Positions 24,874 to 34,400 of a stretch of 64,000 nucleotides of DNA are shown piece after piece. Location: the NCBI GenBank assembly GCA_949295065.1, contig CASFJQ010000001.1, forward strand, positions 226,169 through 290,168, read 5' to 3'. The first letter of the stretch is position 1. Every line of letters begins with the position of its first letter. The position numbers were made by a program, and so were the translations under genes. The notes under the pieces were generated by a model. It made no database searches. It saw only the letters and a program-made list of their open reading frames with translations, and had not been told where the DNA came from. The stretch is from an uncultured Parabacteroides sp. (GTDB lineage: Bacteria; Bacteroidota; Bacteroidia; Bacteroidales; Tannerellaceae).

Positions 24874-26787
24874 ATGGAAAGAGAAAAGCTTAAAACACGT
24901 TCACTAAAGGAGTTGGCAGGAATTTTTCTTATATTCATTTCCTTGTCGTCATGTTTGCAAAATAGTGATAAGGCGGAAAGTGATAATGAATATTGCGGCT
25001 ATTTGTTTGCATATTTTGAAGGCAGCGGAACTCCGGAACTCCAGGAACAACTTCGGTTTGCAATTAGCCGTGATGCAGTGAACTGGTATGCCCTCAACAG
25101 CAATAACCCGGTAATTTCATCAGATACAATTTCTTGCAGCGGAGGAATCCGCGACCCACATATCCTGCGTGGAGAAAACGGTGATGGCTTCTATATGGTT
25201 GCCACAGATATGTTTACGGTGAAGAATGGCTGGGGTGAAAATCCGGGAATTGTTTTGATGAAATCGGACAATCTTATTGATTGGAAACACTCCTATATTG
25301 AACTGGCAAAGGAATATCCTGAGAACTTCGGTGATGCTCATTGGGTTTGGGCTCCGCAGACTATTTATGACCCTTCAGTGAAAAAGTATATGATTTACTT
25401 TACTCTCAACCGTAAAGAAAAAGGAGGGCTTGTCACTTACTATGCTTATGCAAATAAAGACTTCTCAGGATTTGAAGATGAACCAAAGATTCTTTTTGAC
25501 GCACGTTTTGGTTCTATCGACAACGATATAATTTATAAGGATGGATTATGGCATCTTTTCTATAAAGGAAATACGAAGGATGAAAATGGAAAAGAAATTA
25601 TAAATGGAATACAGAAAGCTGTTTCATCCGAATTGCACGGCGAGTGGAAAGAAGACTTCAAATATATTGATGCTTATGCAGGAAAAACACCTGTTGAGGG
25701 TTCAAGTGTTTTTAAGCTTAATGATTCGGATACATATATACTTATGTATGACCTTTATACTTCGGGAAAGTTTGAATATCAGACAAGCCGCGATTTGATC
25801 ACTTTTGATTCTGTTCCAAAAAGTTTTTCCAAAGATTTCAATCCTCGTCATGGAAGTGTAATCTCCATTACACGTTCAGAAATGGATATGCTTGAGGCAA
25901 AATGGGGAAAGAAACATTTTGTGTCAAACGGCAATCCCTTGATTCAACATAAACATACTGCTGATCCTGCTGCAGTTGTATTTGGAGACAGCCTGTGGCT
26001 TTTTACCGGACATGATTTTGAGGGAAACCAGAATGGTTATAAACTGAAAGACTGGTGTGTGTTTTCCACTTCGGATATGAAAAACTGGACTGAATATCCA
26101 GTACCTTTATCTGTTTCTGATTTTAAGTGGGATAAAACAGGTGACGCTTATGCTTCGCATGTTGTTGGCAGGAATGGAAAATATTTTTGGTATATCAGCA
26201 CTAACGGCTCAGGAATTGGTGTAGCAGTGTCAGACCGTCCTGAAGGTCCTTATAAAGATGCAATAGGTAAACCTTTGCTAACAAACGAAGATTGTGCCGG
26301 AGCTTCTCACAGTTGGGTATGTATCGACCCGGCAGTATTTATTGATGACGATGGAAAAGCTTGGATTTTCTGGGGAAATCAGATATGTTATTATGCCCGA
26401 TTGAAGGATAATATGGTTGAGATAGATGGAGATATAAAGAGGATTGATTTTGATGGATTCAAATTTACCGAAGCTCCTTGGGTCCACAAGTATAATGGTA
26501 AATACTATCTTACATATGCTTCAGGTTGGCCCGAAAGGATAGCTTATGCTATGGCTGACAATATTGAAGGTCCTTATGTGTATAAAGGAATAATATCCGA
26601 AATTGCAGGGAATTGTAATACAACACATCCCTCAATAGTTGAGTTTAAAGGGAAATGGTATTTCTTTACTCATAATGGAGCATTGTCTGATGGCTCAAGC
26701 TATAGCCGTTCAGTATGTGTGGAAGAGCTGGAGTATAATCCTGATGGAACAATAAAGAGAGTTGAAATAGTCAATGATGCTATTTAG
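24874..26787 (+). CDS. lipoprotein with two tandem GH43 domains
   Basis: 637 residues. A lipoprotein signal (FLIFISLSSC, Cys27) places it on the outer membrane or periplasmic face. Two five-bladed GH43 propellers follow. Domain 1 (about 40-345) shows GGIRDPHI (Asp94), SIDNDIIY (Asp218) and VEGSSVF (Glu275). Domain 2 (about 355-637) shows HTADPAAVVFGDSLWLF (Asp364), CIDPAVFIDDDGKAWIFWG (Asp485) and FTEAPWVHKYNGKYYLTYASG (Glu533). Each set fits the GH43 base / pKa modulator / acid trio, so both domains look catalytically complete. GH43 enzymes mostly act on arabinan or arabinoxylan side chains; exact substrate unknown. Followed after 59 nt by a second GH43 gene, likely one operon. Confidence 0.88.
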   Translation: MEREKLKTRSLKELAGIFLIFISLSSCLQNSDKAESDNEYCGYLFAYFEGSGTPELQEQLRFAISRDAVNWYALNSNNPVISSDTISCSGGIRDPHILRGENGDGFYMVATDMFTVKNGWGENPGIVLMKSDNLIDWKHSYIELAKEYPENFGDAHWVWAPQTIYDPSVKKYMIYFTLNRKEKGGLVTYYAYANKDFSGFEDEPKILFDARFGSIDNDIIYKDGLWHLFYKGNTKDENGKEIINGIQKAVSSELHGEWKEDFKYIDAYAGKTPVEGSSVFKLNDSDTYILMYDLYTSGKFEYQTSRDLITFDSVPKSFSKDFNPRHGSVISITRSEMDMLEAKWGKKHFVSNGNPLIQHKHTADPAAVVFGDSLWLFTGHDFEGNQNGYKLKDWCVFSTSDMKNWTEYPVPLSVSDFKWDKTGDAYASHVVGRNGKYFWYISTNGSGIGVAVSDRPEGPYKDAIGKPLLTNEDCAGASHSWVCIDPAVFIDDDGKAWIFWGNQICYYARLKDNMVEIDGDIKRIDFDGFKFTEAPWVHKYNGKYYLTYASGWPERIAYAMADNIEGPYVYKGIISEIAGNCNTTHPSIVEFKGKWYFFTHNGALSDGSSYSRSVCVEELEYNPDGTIKRVEIVNDAI

Positions 26788-26846
26788 AAAATCTGATTGG
26801 ATAATTAAGTGTTTGGTATAATATAAATCAATTAATAGTCAATATT

Positions 26847-27881
26847 ATGAGGTGGTTTTTCGTATTTTTGCTTGTTGCAGCTTTTAATCTTTCTGCTCAA
26901 AATACTTCTCCTGTTGATGAAAAAGATATGGCTGCCTATTTAATGGTTTTTCATTCTGACAAGACACATAGCTTACATATGGCTTTGAGTTATGACGGAT
27001 ATACTTTTACTGCTCTAAATAATGCCAAGCCGGTTATTTCCGGAGATACAATAGCTTTGCAGAAAGGAATAAGAGACCCGCATATATTCCGAGGACCTGA
27101 TGGAGCTTTTTATCTGGCTATGACAGACTTGCACATATATGCTAAAGATAAAGGATACAGATTGACAGAATGGGAAAGAGATGGTGAGAAATATGGCTGG
27201 GGCAATAATAAGGCTCTTGTCTTGATGAAATCTGTTGACCTTATCAATTGGAGCCGTGCCAATATCAGGTTTGATTTGTTGTCAGACAGACTTTCCGACA
27301 TTGGATGTGTTTGGGCTCCGGAGGTTACTTATGATAATGAGAAAGGTAAACTTATGGTATATTTTACTATGAGGCATGGCAATGGGCAGAATAAATTATA
27401 TTATGTATATGTAAACAATGATTTCAACAAGGTTGAATCTTTACCTGAGGTTTTGTTTGAATACCCCCAAAATAGCATTTCCGCAATAGACGGCGATATT
27501 ACTTTTTGGGGCGGAAAGTATCACTTGTTTTACGTTGCGCATGATGGAATAGCTGGAATTAAACATGCTATTTCCGAACACGCGAACAAAGGATATGAAT
27601 ATCTTCCCGAATGGTGTGATTATGAAGATGGAGCATGTGAGGCTCCTAATGTGTGGAAAAGAATAGGTGAGGATAAATGGGTGTTGATGTATGATATATA
27701 TAGCATAAATCCTCATAATTTTGGTTTTGCAGAAACTTCGGATTTTATTTCCTTTAAAAATCTGGGACATTTCAATGAGGGAGTTATGAAAACAACGAAT
27801 TTCTCTTCTCCGAAACATGGAGCTGTTATTCATATTACTCTTGATGAGGCTAAGAGGCTCGAGGAGTTTTGGAATAGATAA
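26847..27881 (+). CDS. secreted GH43-family glycoside hydrolase
   Basis: 344 residues with a signal peptide (MRWFFVFLLVAAFNLSAQ) and one GH43 domain. Candidate catalytic residues are Asp77 in GIRDPHIF, Asp217 in AIDGDITFWGGKYHLFY and Glu265 in CEAPNVWK. It resembles domain 1 of the preceding tandem protein: the shared layout includes NAKPVISGDTI / NNPVISSDTI, IRDPHI, and GW(G)xN near residue 118. This points to duplication. The likely role is release of alpha-arabinosyl or beta-xylosyl residues; specificity is inference. It is the second gene of a two-gene unit and is followed by a long repeat region rather than a SusCD locus. Confidence 0.87.
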   Translation: MRWFFVFLLVAAFNLSAQNTSPVDEKDMAAYLMVFHSDKTHSLHMALSYDGYTFTALNNAKPVISGDTIALQKGIRDPHIFRGPDGAFYLAMTDLHIYAKDKGYRLTEWERDGEKYGWGNNKALVLMKSVDLINWSRANIRFDLLSDRLSDIGCVWAPEVTYDNEKGKLMVYFTMRHGNGQNKLYYVYVNNDFNKVESLPEVLFEYPQNSISAIDGDITFWGGKYHLFYVAHDGIAGIKHAISEHANKGYEYLPEWCDYEDGACEAPNVWKRIGEDKWVLMYDIYSINPHNFGFAETSDFISFKNLGHFNEGVMKTTNFSSPKHGAVIHITLDEAKRLEEFWNR

Positions 27882-27897
27882 AATGGAAAGTATATTT

Positions 27898-28232
27898 ATG
27901 CATTTCTCCGCATAAATACTTTATCGTAGAATCATGAATCGGGGTTGATTGGAATAATTGTTAATTATTGTTGTTAAGTCACATCATTCCCCTGTTTATT
28001 AAAGAAATAGCATAATTGTGAAACATCGCTCCGGAAACTTCCTGTATATAGAGTGAGATAAAAATGTAACTGAGAGAATATTAAAAATTGAGACAAAAAA
28101 TATATACGGAAGTATTTCCAAATATATACGGAAGTATTTCCTAATATATATAGAAGTAATTTGGAATATATATAGATGTACGGGCAAATATATATAGATG
28201 TATTTCATCACAGGGTCGAACCTGTAATTCGG
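27898..28232. repeat. ~330-bp dispersed repeat, copy 1 (inverted copy at ~47125-47435)
   Basis: The order of conserved words is CATTTCTCCGCATAAAT, CTTTATCGTAGAATC, GTTAAGTCACA, TGTTTATTAAAGA, ATAATTGTGAAACAT, GGAAACTTCCTGTATATAGA, AAAAATTGAGACAAAAA, the 22-bp array, and TCGAACCT. The same order appears on the opposite strand near 47.1-47.4 kb. No reading frame. The 596-bp gap between the GH43 gene and the porin contains this repeat and the hairpin at 28301, and nothing else recognised. Confidence 0.8.
28099..28208. repeat. 22-bp periodic array D (AATATATA...)
   Basis: Five units of exactly 22 bp start with AATATATA at 28099, 28121, 28143, 28165 and 28187. Units 1 and 2 differ only at the last base. 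Units 3-5 begin AATATATATAGA. It lies inside the ~330-bp repeat; the opposite copy (array E) has one unit fewer. Confidence 0.88.
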
Positions 28233-28300
28233 AAAGAGTTAATAGGTGGAAGTTAAGTAGTATTCAATATTGATTATACCCAAGTTTGGCAAGTTTAACC

Positions 28301-28438
28301 TAAGGGAGTTACAGTAGTTATATGAAATTATGGCTGCTTAGCCGGGAAGTTAAAAGCCTGTAGGTTTTAGGAACTGACAGTATTGGCTTATAACTCCTGT
28401 AACTTCGTTTTAACTTCTGTAACTCCTTATGTTATACA
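28301..28438. repeat. hairpin repeat with ~10-bp periodicity (copy 3)
   Basis: The left arm TAAGGGAGTTACAGTAGTTA and right-arm words TAACTCCTGTAACTTC and TAACTTCTGTAACTCC, ending GTTATACAA, match copies at 14841 and 23321. The interior carries GGCTGCTTAGCCGGGAAGTT. It follows the porin gene on its 3' side and may terminate it. Confidence 0.65.
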
Positions 28439-28477
28439 ACAACTTGCTAAACTTGAGTTATAATAAAATGTGTGTTT

Positions 28478-29743
28478 TTATAATCCCAATTCCACCTGGA
28501 ATCTGAACTGCCATCGGTTATAAGTAGGATCCACCGGATTGATTTTATGGTTATATGAAGCATCGGCTTGAACCTTCAGACTATGGCCAATCAGGTATTT
28601 GGTAACACCGATAGTAGTCTGGTTATATCTTTCATATCCGACCATTTTCTGAATCTTTTCTTCCGGGAACATTGTTGAGTTGCGCAATGCAATTTCCCAG
28701 TTTTTCGGGAACAGATAACTTGTCTGGATATTCAGACCATTACCATTGTATATTGAAGTTTCATTGTCGCCAGTGAATAAAGGTTCGGAACATTTACGTC
28801 CCATAAAGTCAGTGTAGAATGCAAAACCATTGTATTTCAAGATAAAGTCAACAAAGTAACTGTTAATGTCTCGGGTTTCGTTGTTAGGCATTATAGCGCC
28901 CTTCTGTCCTTGAAGTCTGTTAGTGTTGTCATTGAAAGAATAAGCACCGGCAAGAAGGATTTTTACACTTTCTTCGCGTTCGTAGTCGCCTTCTGTGATA
29001 TCACCCAAAGATTTGAAACGTCCAAGAGGAAACAATTCAACGCGACCTGTATATGCGAAACCGCTGTTTTTGCTTACGCTCCAGTTTCGTCCTTCGCCCA
29101 AAGTGATAGAACCTTTCAGACCGATATTGAAATCAGCAAAAAGCTTTTCATAGTATTCTGTAAAAATACCGAAGTCGCGGTCTATATTGAACTCGGAGTT
29201 AACGATACTTCTGTCAACAAACTGAAGAGCACTTGAAGAGTTTACACGTGCACGGTTTGCCTTTATTTTTGTCTGTCCGAAACCGATGCTGAAATTGTTG
29301 GTTGGCATATAGAACACCATAGCATCGCGGATGATATTTACATTTCCGTTAGGAATAACTTCAGCATCGTATGGTGAGAATCCCAACTGTATAGAATATA
29401 ATAATTTAGGTGAGAAAATATAACCGTCGAAACGCAGACGCAGACGTTTTACTCGGGCTTCTGTTTCTGTGTGTGAGAAATTGTCGTCAAATGAAGCTGA
29501 AGCCATACTTTGCATGCGGAAACGCATGGTCATTTTGTAGCTTTTGTTCTTTGGCTCGAAAGAAATACCTTTACCAACTTCGATATTAGGCATGTTGCGT
29601 AAATGTTCCAGCATTTCTTCTGATTCGTTGTTCGTTGTCAGGGTGTCAATAAACGATGTCCAGCTGTTGGTCTTCTTTTCCTGTGCCGACAAGCTGAAGC
29701 TGCAAATTAATAAGAATAATGATAAAATGTTTCTGAACTTCAT
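28478..29743 (-). CDS. porin, phosphate-selective Porin O/P type
   Basis: 421 residues with a signal peptide (MKFRNILSLFLLICSFSLSAQ) and a beta-barrel. Porin O/P features are the early EKKTNSWTSFIDTLTT spacer, YKMTMRFRMQSMASAS, RVKRLRLRFDGYIFSPKLLYSIQLGFSP, FSIGFGQTKIKANRARVNSSSALQFVDRS and the terminal aromatic-bearing strand NRWQFRFQVELGL. The family forms anion-selective channels, for phosphate or polyphosphate, in the outer membrane; selectivity here is inference. Single gene divergent from rex, with a TATCTTTG box 17 nt before the start codon. Confidence 0.85.
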   Translation of the reverse strand: MKFRNILSLFLLICSFSLSAQEKKTNSWTSFIDTLTTNNESEEMLEHLRNMPNIEVGKGISFEPKNKSYKMTMRFRMQSMASASFDDNFSHTETEARVKRLRLRFDGYIFSPKLLYSIQLGFSPYDAEVIPNGNVNIIRDAMVFYMPTNNFSIGFGQTKIKANRARVNSSSALQFVDRSIVNSEFNIDRDFGIFTEYYEKLFADFNIGLKGSITLGEGRNWSVSKNSGFAYTGRVELFPLGRFKSLGDITEGDYEREESVKILLAGAYSFNDNTNRLQGQKGAIMPNNETRDINSYFVDFILKYNGFAFYTDFMGRKCSEPLFTGDNETSIYNGNGLNIQTSYLFPKNWEIALRNSTMFPEEKIQKMVGYERYNQTTIGVTKYLIGHSLKVQADASYNHKINPVDPTYNRWQFRFQVELGL

Positions 29744-29759
29744 GTGTTTGAAATTTTTG

Positions 29760-29767
29760 CAAAGATA
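29760..29767 (-). promoter_or_regulatory. -7 box of the Porin O/P gene
   Basis: Minus-strand TATCTTTG, 17 nt before the ATG at 29743. The TTTG upstream is at a 15-nt distance, shorter than ideal. Confidence 0.55.
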
Positions 29768-29873
29768 ACTTAATAGTTATTACAAACGGGAAACAGTGAT
29801 GTTACAATATTGTTACATAATTGAGATTGACGAATTTGTTGCATCTTCTTGTTTAACGAAAAAAAGAAAATTG

Positions 29874-29881
29874 TAATTTTG
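29874..29881 (+). promoter_or_regulatory. candidate -7 box upstream of rex
   Basis: TAATTTTG with TTG at 29849-29851, a spacing of 22 nt. The leader to rex would be about 155 nt and includes the partial repeat end GTTGAGCTTGCGAAACTTG at 30001-30019. Between the porin and rex no gene is visible. Confidence 0.45.
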
Positions 29882-30039
29882 CAATTTACATTAGTTTGCA
29901 AGGTTGCAAGTTGACAAGGAGTGATGTGTGAATACAAGCTTTAAGGAGAAGTATATGGATAGCTTTCTTCTTTGTTGGTCCAGCTTTTTGTCAACTGAAA
30001 GTTGAGCTTGCGAAACTTGAATTAAATAACATTAAAGGA

Positions 30040-30681
30040 ATGACTGTTGACGATATAAAACCGGTTATAAAGGTTCCGGAGCCGACGTTGAGGAGACTGC
30101 CATGGTATTTGGCGTTTTTGAAGCTGTTGAAGGCTCGTGGTGAAGAATTTGTTTCGTCCACACAAATAGCGAAAGAGATAAATGTTGATCCTAGCCAGGT
30201 TGCGAAGGATTTGTCGTATGTCAATGTTTCAGGTAAAACTCGTGTTGGATATGAGATAGATGCGTTGATTGAGGAACTTGATGATTTTTTAGGTTTTGCT
30301 TCTTCTCATAAAGCTGTAATATTCGGAGTCGGAAGTTTGGGAGCGGCATTGCTTCAGGATTCTGGTTTGAAACAGTACGGCCTTGAAGTGGTTGCCGGAT
30401 TTGATGTCCGCCGTGAATTGTCTGGAAAATCAATAAATGGAATACCGGTTTATCATATCGATGATTTCCCTGCCATCCGCAAGAAACTTGGGGCAACTAT
30501 AGGCATAGTTACTGTTCCTGTGGACAAGGCTCAGGAAGTTACTGATTATATGATAAAGGGTGGAATACGTGCGTTATGGAATTTTACACCTTTCCGTATC
30601 CGTGTGCCGGAGAATATTGTGGTGCAGAACACTTCGTTGTATGCTCATTTGGCGGTGATGTTTAATAGGATTCAGGAGTGA
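30040..30681 (+). CDS. rex: redox-sensing transcriptional repressor Rex
   Basis: Dimeric repressor that leaves DNA when the NADH/NAD+ ratio rises, controlling fermentation and respiration genes. 213 residues. The N-terminal winged helix (about 1-80) contains VSSTQIAKEINVDPSQVAKDLSYV and GKTRVGYEIDALIEEL. The Rossmann domain contains AVIFGVGSLGAALLQ (about 92-106) and AGFDVRRE. The C-terminal swapping helix contains RIRVPENIVVQNTSLYAHLAVMFNRI. Pta/AckA in the same window are plausible indirect targets, but no Rex operator was identified. Monocistronic, followed by a repeat block. Confidence 0.96.
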   Translation: MTVDDIKPVIKVPEPTLRRLPWYLAFLKLLKARGEEFVSSTQIAKEINVDPSQVAKDLSYVNVSGKTRVGYEIDALIEELDDFLGFASSHKAVIFGVGSLGAALLQDSGLKQYGLEVVAGFDVRRELSGKSINGIPVYHIDDFPAIRKKLGATIGIVTVPVDKAQEVTDYMIKGGIRALWNFTPFRIRVPENIVVQNTSLYAHLAVMFNRIQE

Positions 30682-30849
30682 CAGGTAACAGGTGACAAGT
30701 TGACAAGGGAACAAGTTGACAAGGGGTTAAGTGCTGAGTTGGGAAATTGAATTTTTAAACTCCATGTCTCTGTGAGCTCTGTGCTGAATTTAGATTTTTC
30801 AGATCCTTGTATCTGAAGCCTCGTCCCCTTGTCTCTAAAATACACATTT
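30682..30849. repeat. TTGACAAG/CTCTGTG repeat block between rex and the FAH gene
   Basis: Contains AACAGGTGACAAGTTGACAA, AACAAGTTGACAAGG, CCATGTCTCTGTGAGCTCTG and CTTGTATCTGAAGCCTCG, i.e. pieces of two repeat families joined together. No gene in it. Confidence 0.6.
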
Positions 30850-31464
30850 ATGAAAATAATAGCAGTAGGAATGAATTACGCAGCTCACAATAAAGAGCTG
30901 AATCATACGTTAGAATTAAAAGAGCCGACAATCTTTATGAAGGCCGATTCGGCATTGTTGAAAGACGGAAAGCCGTTTTTTATTCCGGATTTCACCAATG
31001 AGGTGCATTATGAAACGGAGTTGGTGGTGCGTATCGACCGTTTGGGAAAGAATATAGCCGAGCGTTTTGCCCATCGTTATTATAATGAAGTGACAGTTGG
31101 AATTGACTTTACTGCACGTGACCTGCAGCGCGATTTGCGTTCGAAAGGTTTGCCATGGGAAATAAGCAAGGCGTTCGACAATTCTGCAGTGATTGGGCAG
31201 TTTGTTCCTCTTTCATCAGTGGGAGAAGTTCAGAATCTGAATTTCCATCTTGATATAAACGGGCAGACAGTTCAGAGCGGATGCACTGCCGATATGCTTT
31301 TCTCCGTAGATAAGATTGTGGCTTATGTCAGTCGCTTTTTTACTCTGAAGATAGGAGACTTGATTTTTACCGGAACACCGGTTGGGGTTGGACCGGTTGC
31401 TATCAATGACCATTTGCAGGGTTATATTGGCGAAGAGAAGTTGCTGGACTTCCATGTCCGGTAA
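30850..31464 (+). CDS. fumarylacetoacetate hydrolase (FAH)-family enzyme
   Basis: 204 residues from the ATG at 30850; an upstream TTG at 30829 in the repeat block is not credible. The C-terminal FAH domain is complete: MNYAAHNKEL, PTIFMKADSALLKDG, HYETELVVRI with the metal-binding glutamates, VTVGIDFTARDLQ, and FTGTPVGVGPV. Compact single-domain members act as acylpyruvases, oxaloacetate decarboxylases or 2-hydroxyhepta-2,4-diene-1,7-dioate isomerases. The sequence alone does not distinguish among these; oxaloacetate/acylpyruvate activity is the more likely guess for such short enzymes. The next gene, porU, starts 30 nt downstream, so the two may be co-transcribed even though their roles are unrelated. 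Confidence 0.88.
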   Translation: MKIIAVGMNYAAHNKELNHTLELKEPTIFMKADSALLKDGKPFFIPDFTNEVHYETELVVRIDRLGKNIAERFAHRYYNEVTVGIDFTARDLQRDLRSKGLPWEISKAFDNSAVIGQFVPLSSVGEVQNLNFHLDINGQTVQSGCTADMLFSVDKIVAYVSRFFTLKIGDLIFTGTPVGVGPVAINDHLQGYIGEEKLLDFHVR

Positions 31465-31493
31465 CCCGGTATTGAAAGTCGTAAACAAATGAA

Positions 31494-34400
31494 ATGCTGA
31501 TGAGAAGATTTCTCTGTACAATTATTTTATTTCTTTTGTGTTTGTCGGTTGTTTTTGCTGCCGACAGCCGTTATGCTGCCCATTCGGTGCTGTCGTCCGG
31601 ACGATGGGTAAAAATCAGTGTTGATGCAAACGGCGTATATAAGTTAACCGAAGCGCAGCTAAAACAGATGGGTTTTCAGGATATTTCCAAAGTATCTGTC
31701 TGTGGTTATGGTGGCTGGCCACAATCTGAAACACTTACCGGAGATGAGCTTGACGATGTTCCCCAGGTTGCTGTTTATCGTGGTAACGGATATATACTTT
31801 TTTATGGTAAAGGTCCTGTTAAATGGGAATATGGAAAAGTAGGTGATACGGAAACTTTTGTGCATACCAATAATCCGTATTCAACGCTGGGATATTATTT
31901 TGTAACTGATGCTCTTCCGGTAATTGATATGGAAACTGAAGCTTCAGTTGATGGTGCCGTGCGTAAAATCACAACTTTTGATGATTACAGCCTTTGGGAA
32001 AAGGAGCTTGTTTCGGTGAATACTTCAGGTCGTGATTTGTTCGGCGAGTCTTTTCAGATGAATCCTACGCAAACTTTCAGCATGAATATTCCGGGAATAA
32101 CTGCGGATGACGCTATTGTGTCTTTTCGTTTTATTTCCAAGACGAGCACAAGAACATCGGTGAGTGTTGATGCTAACAGCACAACTGTTATCAGTACAAG
32201 CATTGCCGGACCTTCAAGTAGTAGCACAGAATCATATACAGCAGCACGAAGCGTAACTAGTGCCGGGCGTTGGCAAGGCGAGAAATCGGAAGATGTGAAA
32301 CTGACTGTAAGCTTTGATGCTACTGGTAACCAGAATACATATCTGGACTATATACGTGTCCAGTCAAAACGGGCTTTGAAGCAATACGGAAATTCTACGT
32401 TTTTCCGCAGTCTGGATGCCCGTAACAATGTTTCCCGCTTTGTAATTGCCGATGCTACAGCTTCTACTGTGGTTTTTGACATTACGGATGCAGAGAATCC
32501 GAAAATTATGTCCGGTTCTTTATCTGACTCTGAATACAGCTTTTCAATTAAAGCAGAATCTGCTTTGCGGGAGTTTGTGGCTGTTGAGGCAGATAAACTT
32601 ACTTCCACACCGACGGTGGTGGGTGAAATAGTGTCGCAGGATTTGCATGGACTTGAGCAGACGGATATGGTGATAATAGTTCCTCCTGCTTTTCAGACGG
32701 AAGCTGAGCGCCTTGCTGAATTTCATAAGGAGAAGGACGGACTAAAGGTGACGGTTGTCAATCCTGAATCTATTTACAATGAATTTTCAAGCGGAACTCC
32801 TGATGCTACAGCATATCGCCGCTTTATGAAAATGTTTTATGACCGAAAGACATCGGATGATGATGCACCTAAATATCTGTTGCTTTTTGGTGATGGTGCT
32901 TATGATAACCGTGGTCTTACTCAGGAATGGAAGAATCAATCATCTTTGCTGAAGAATATGCTATTGACATATCAGTCTGAGAATTCTTTGGATATTGATT
33001 CTTATACTACTGATGATTATTTCGGATTTCTGAAAGATAATACCGAAACATTCTATGCTCCTTCTGCTGAACTTTGCCTTGGTATCGGGCGGTTTCCGAT
33101 AAGAACAACAGCAGAAGCAAAGGCGGCTGTTGATAAGGTGGTGAATTATACGTCAGACGCAAGCTGGGGCGATTGGAAAACTAATCTTTGTTTTATGGCT
33201 GATGATGGTAGCAATGCTGATAGCTATACAACTCTTCACATGGACCAGTCTAATCAGCTGACGGATATAGTGAATACCAACAGATCTGAGTTCAATATCA
33301 GCAAACTGTTCTTTGATGCTTATAAGAAAGACCGTACGGGTGGAAATGCTTCGTATCCCGATGTGAAGAATGCATTGCAGAAGCAGTTGAAGAATGGGGT
33401 TTTCTTGCTGAATTATACAGGTCATGGTGGAACTGAGGCTCTTTCTGATGAGAAGGTTATAACGAAGAGTGATATCGTTCAGGCTTCGTATGAGCATTTG
33501 CCGCTGTGGATTACGGCAACTTGCGATTTTACTCGTTTTGACGCTATGACAACTTCGGCAGGTGAGGAAGTGTTTTTGAATGAGAAAAGTGGTGGTATTG
33601 CTCTTTATACAACCACAAGAGTTGTTATGCCAGGACCGAATTTCCGACTTAATAAAGCTCTGATTGAACGTTTGTTTGCTCCTCTGACTGGGGAAAGATA
33701 TACGTTGGGTGAGGTGATGAAGGAAACTAAGCTCAGTTCAACTCTCCGCAACGATGCCAACAAGCTTAATTTCGTTCTGATTGGCGACCCGGCTCTTACA
33801 TTGGCATATTCAAAAGAACAGATAAAGGTTACGGAGATTAACGGACAGTTGGTTTCAGACTTGTCGGAACCTGTGCAGCTGAAGGCTTTGTCGAAGGTGA
33901 CTCTCAAAGGTGAGGTTCAGTCGTTCAGCGGTGAGAAGATTCAAGATTTCAATGGATTAGTAAATCTTTCGGTGCTGGACAGTAAGGTGACTCTTACAAC
34001 TTTGGATAATAACAACACCGGAACGACATTCCAATATACTGATTATCCTAATACTATATATATAGGTGCTGATTCGGCACGAAACGGCTCGTTTACGTTC
34101 AATTTCACTGTACCTAAAGATATTTCGTATTCGAATGATGCAGGAAAAATGATTTTCTATGCTTCGGACGAAGCTAATAGCCGTGATGCCCAAGGTGTGT
34201 TCCAGGAATTTATAGTTGGCGGAACATCCGATGATGCCGGTGAGGATAATCAGGGTCCTGATATTCGTTATCTGTATCTGAACGATACTACTTTTGTTTA
34301 CGGAGGAAAGGTGAATACCACGCCACTGTTTGTTGCCTGTGTATGGGATAAGAATGGTGTTAATGTTGCCGGAAGCGGCTTGGGACACGATATGGTTCTG

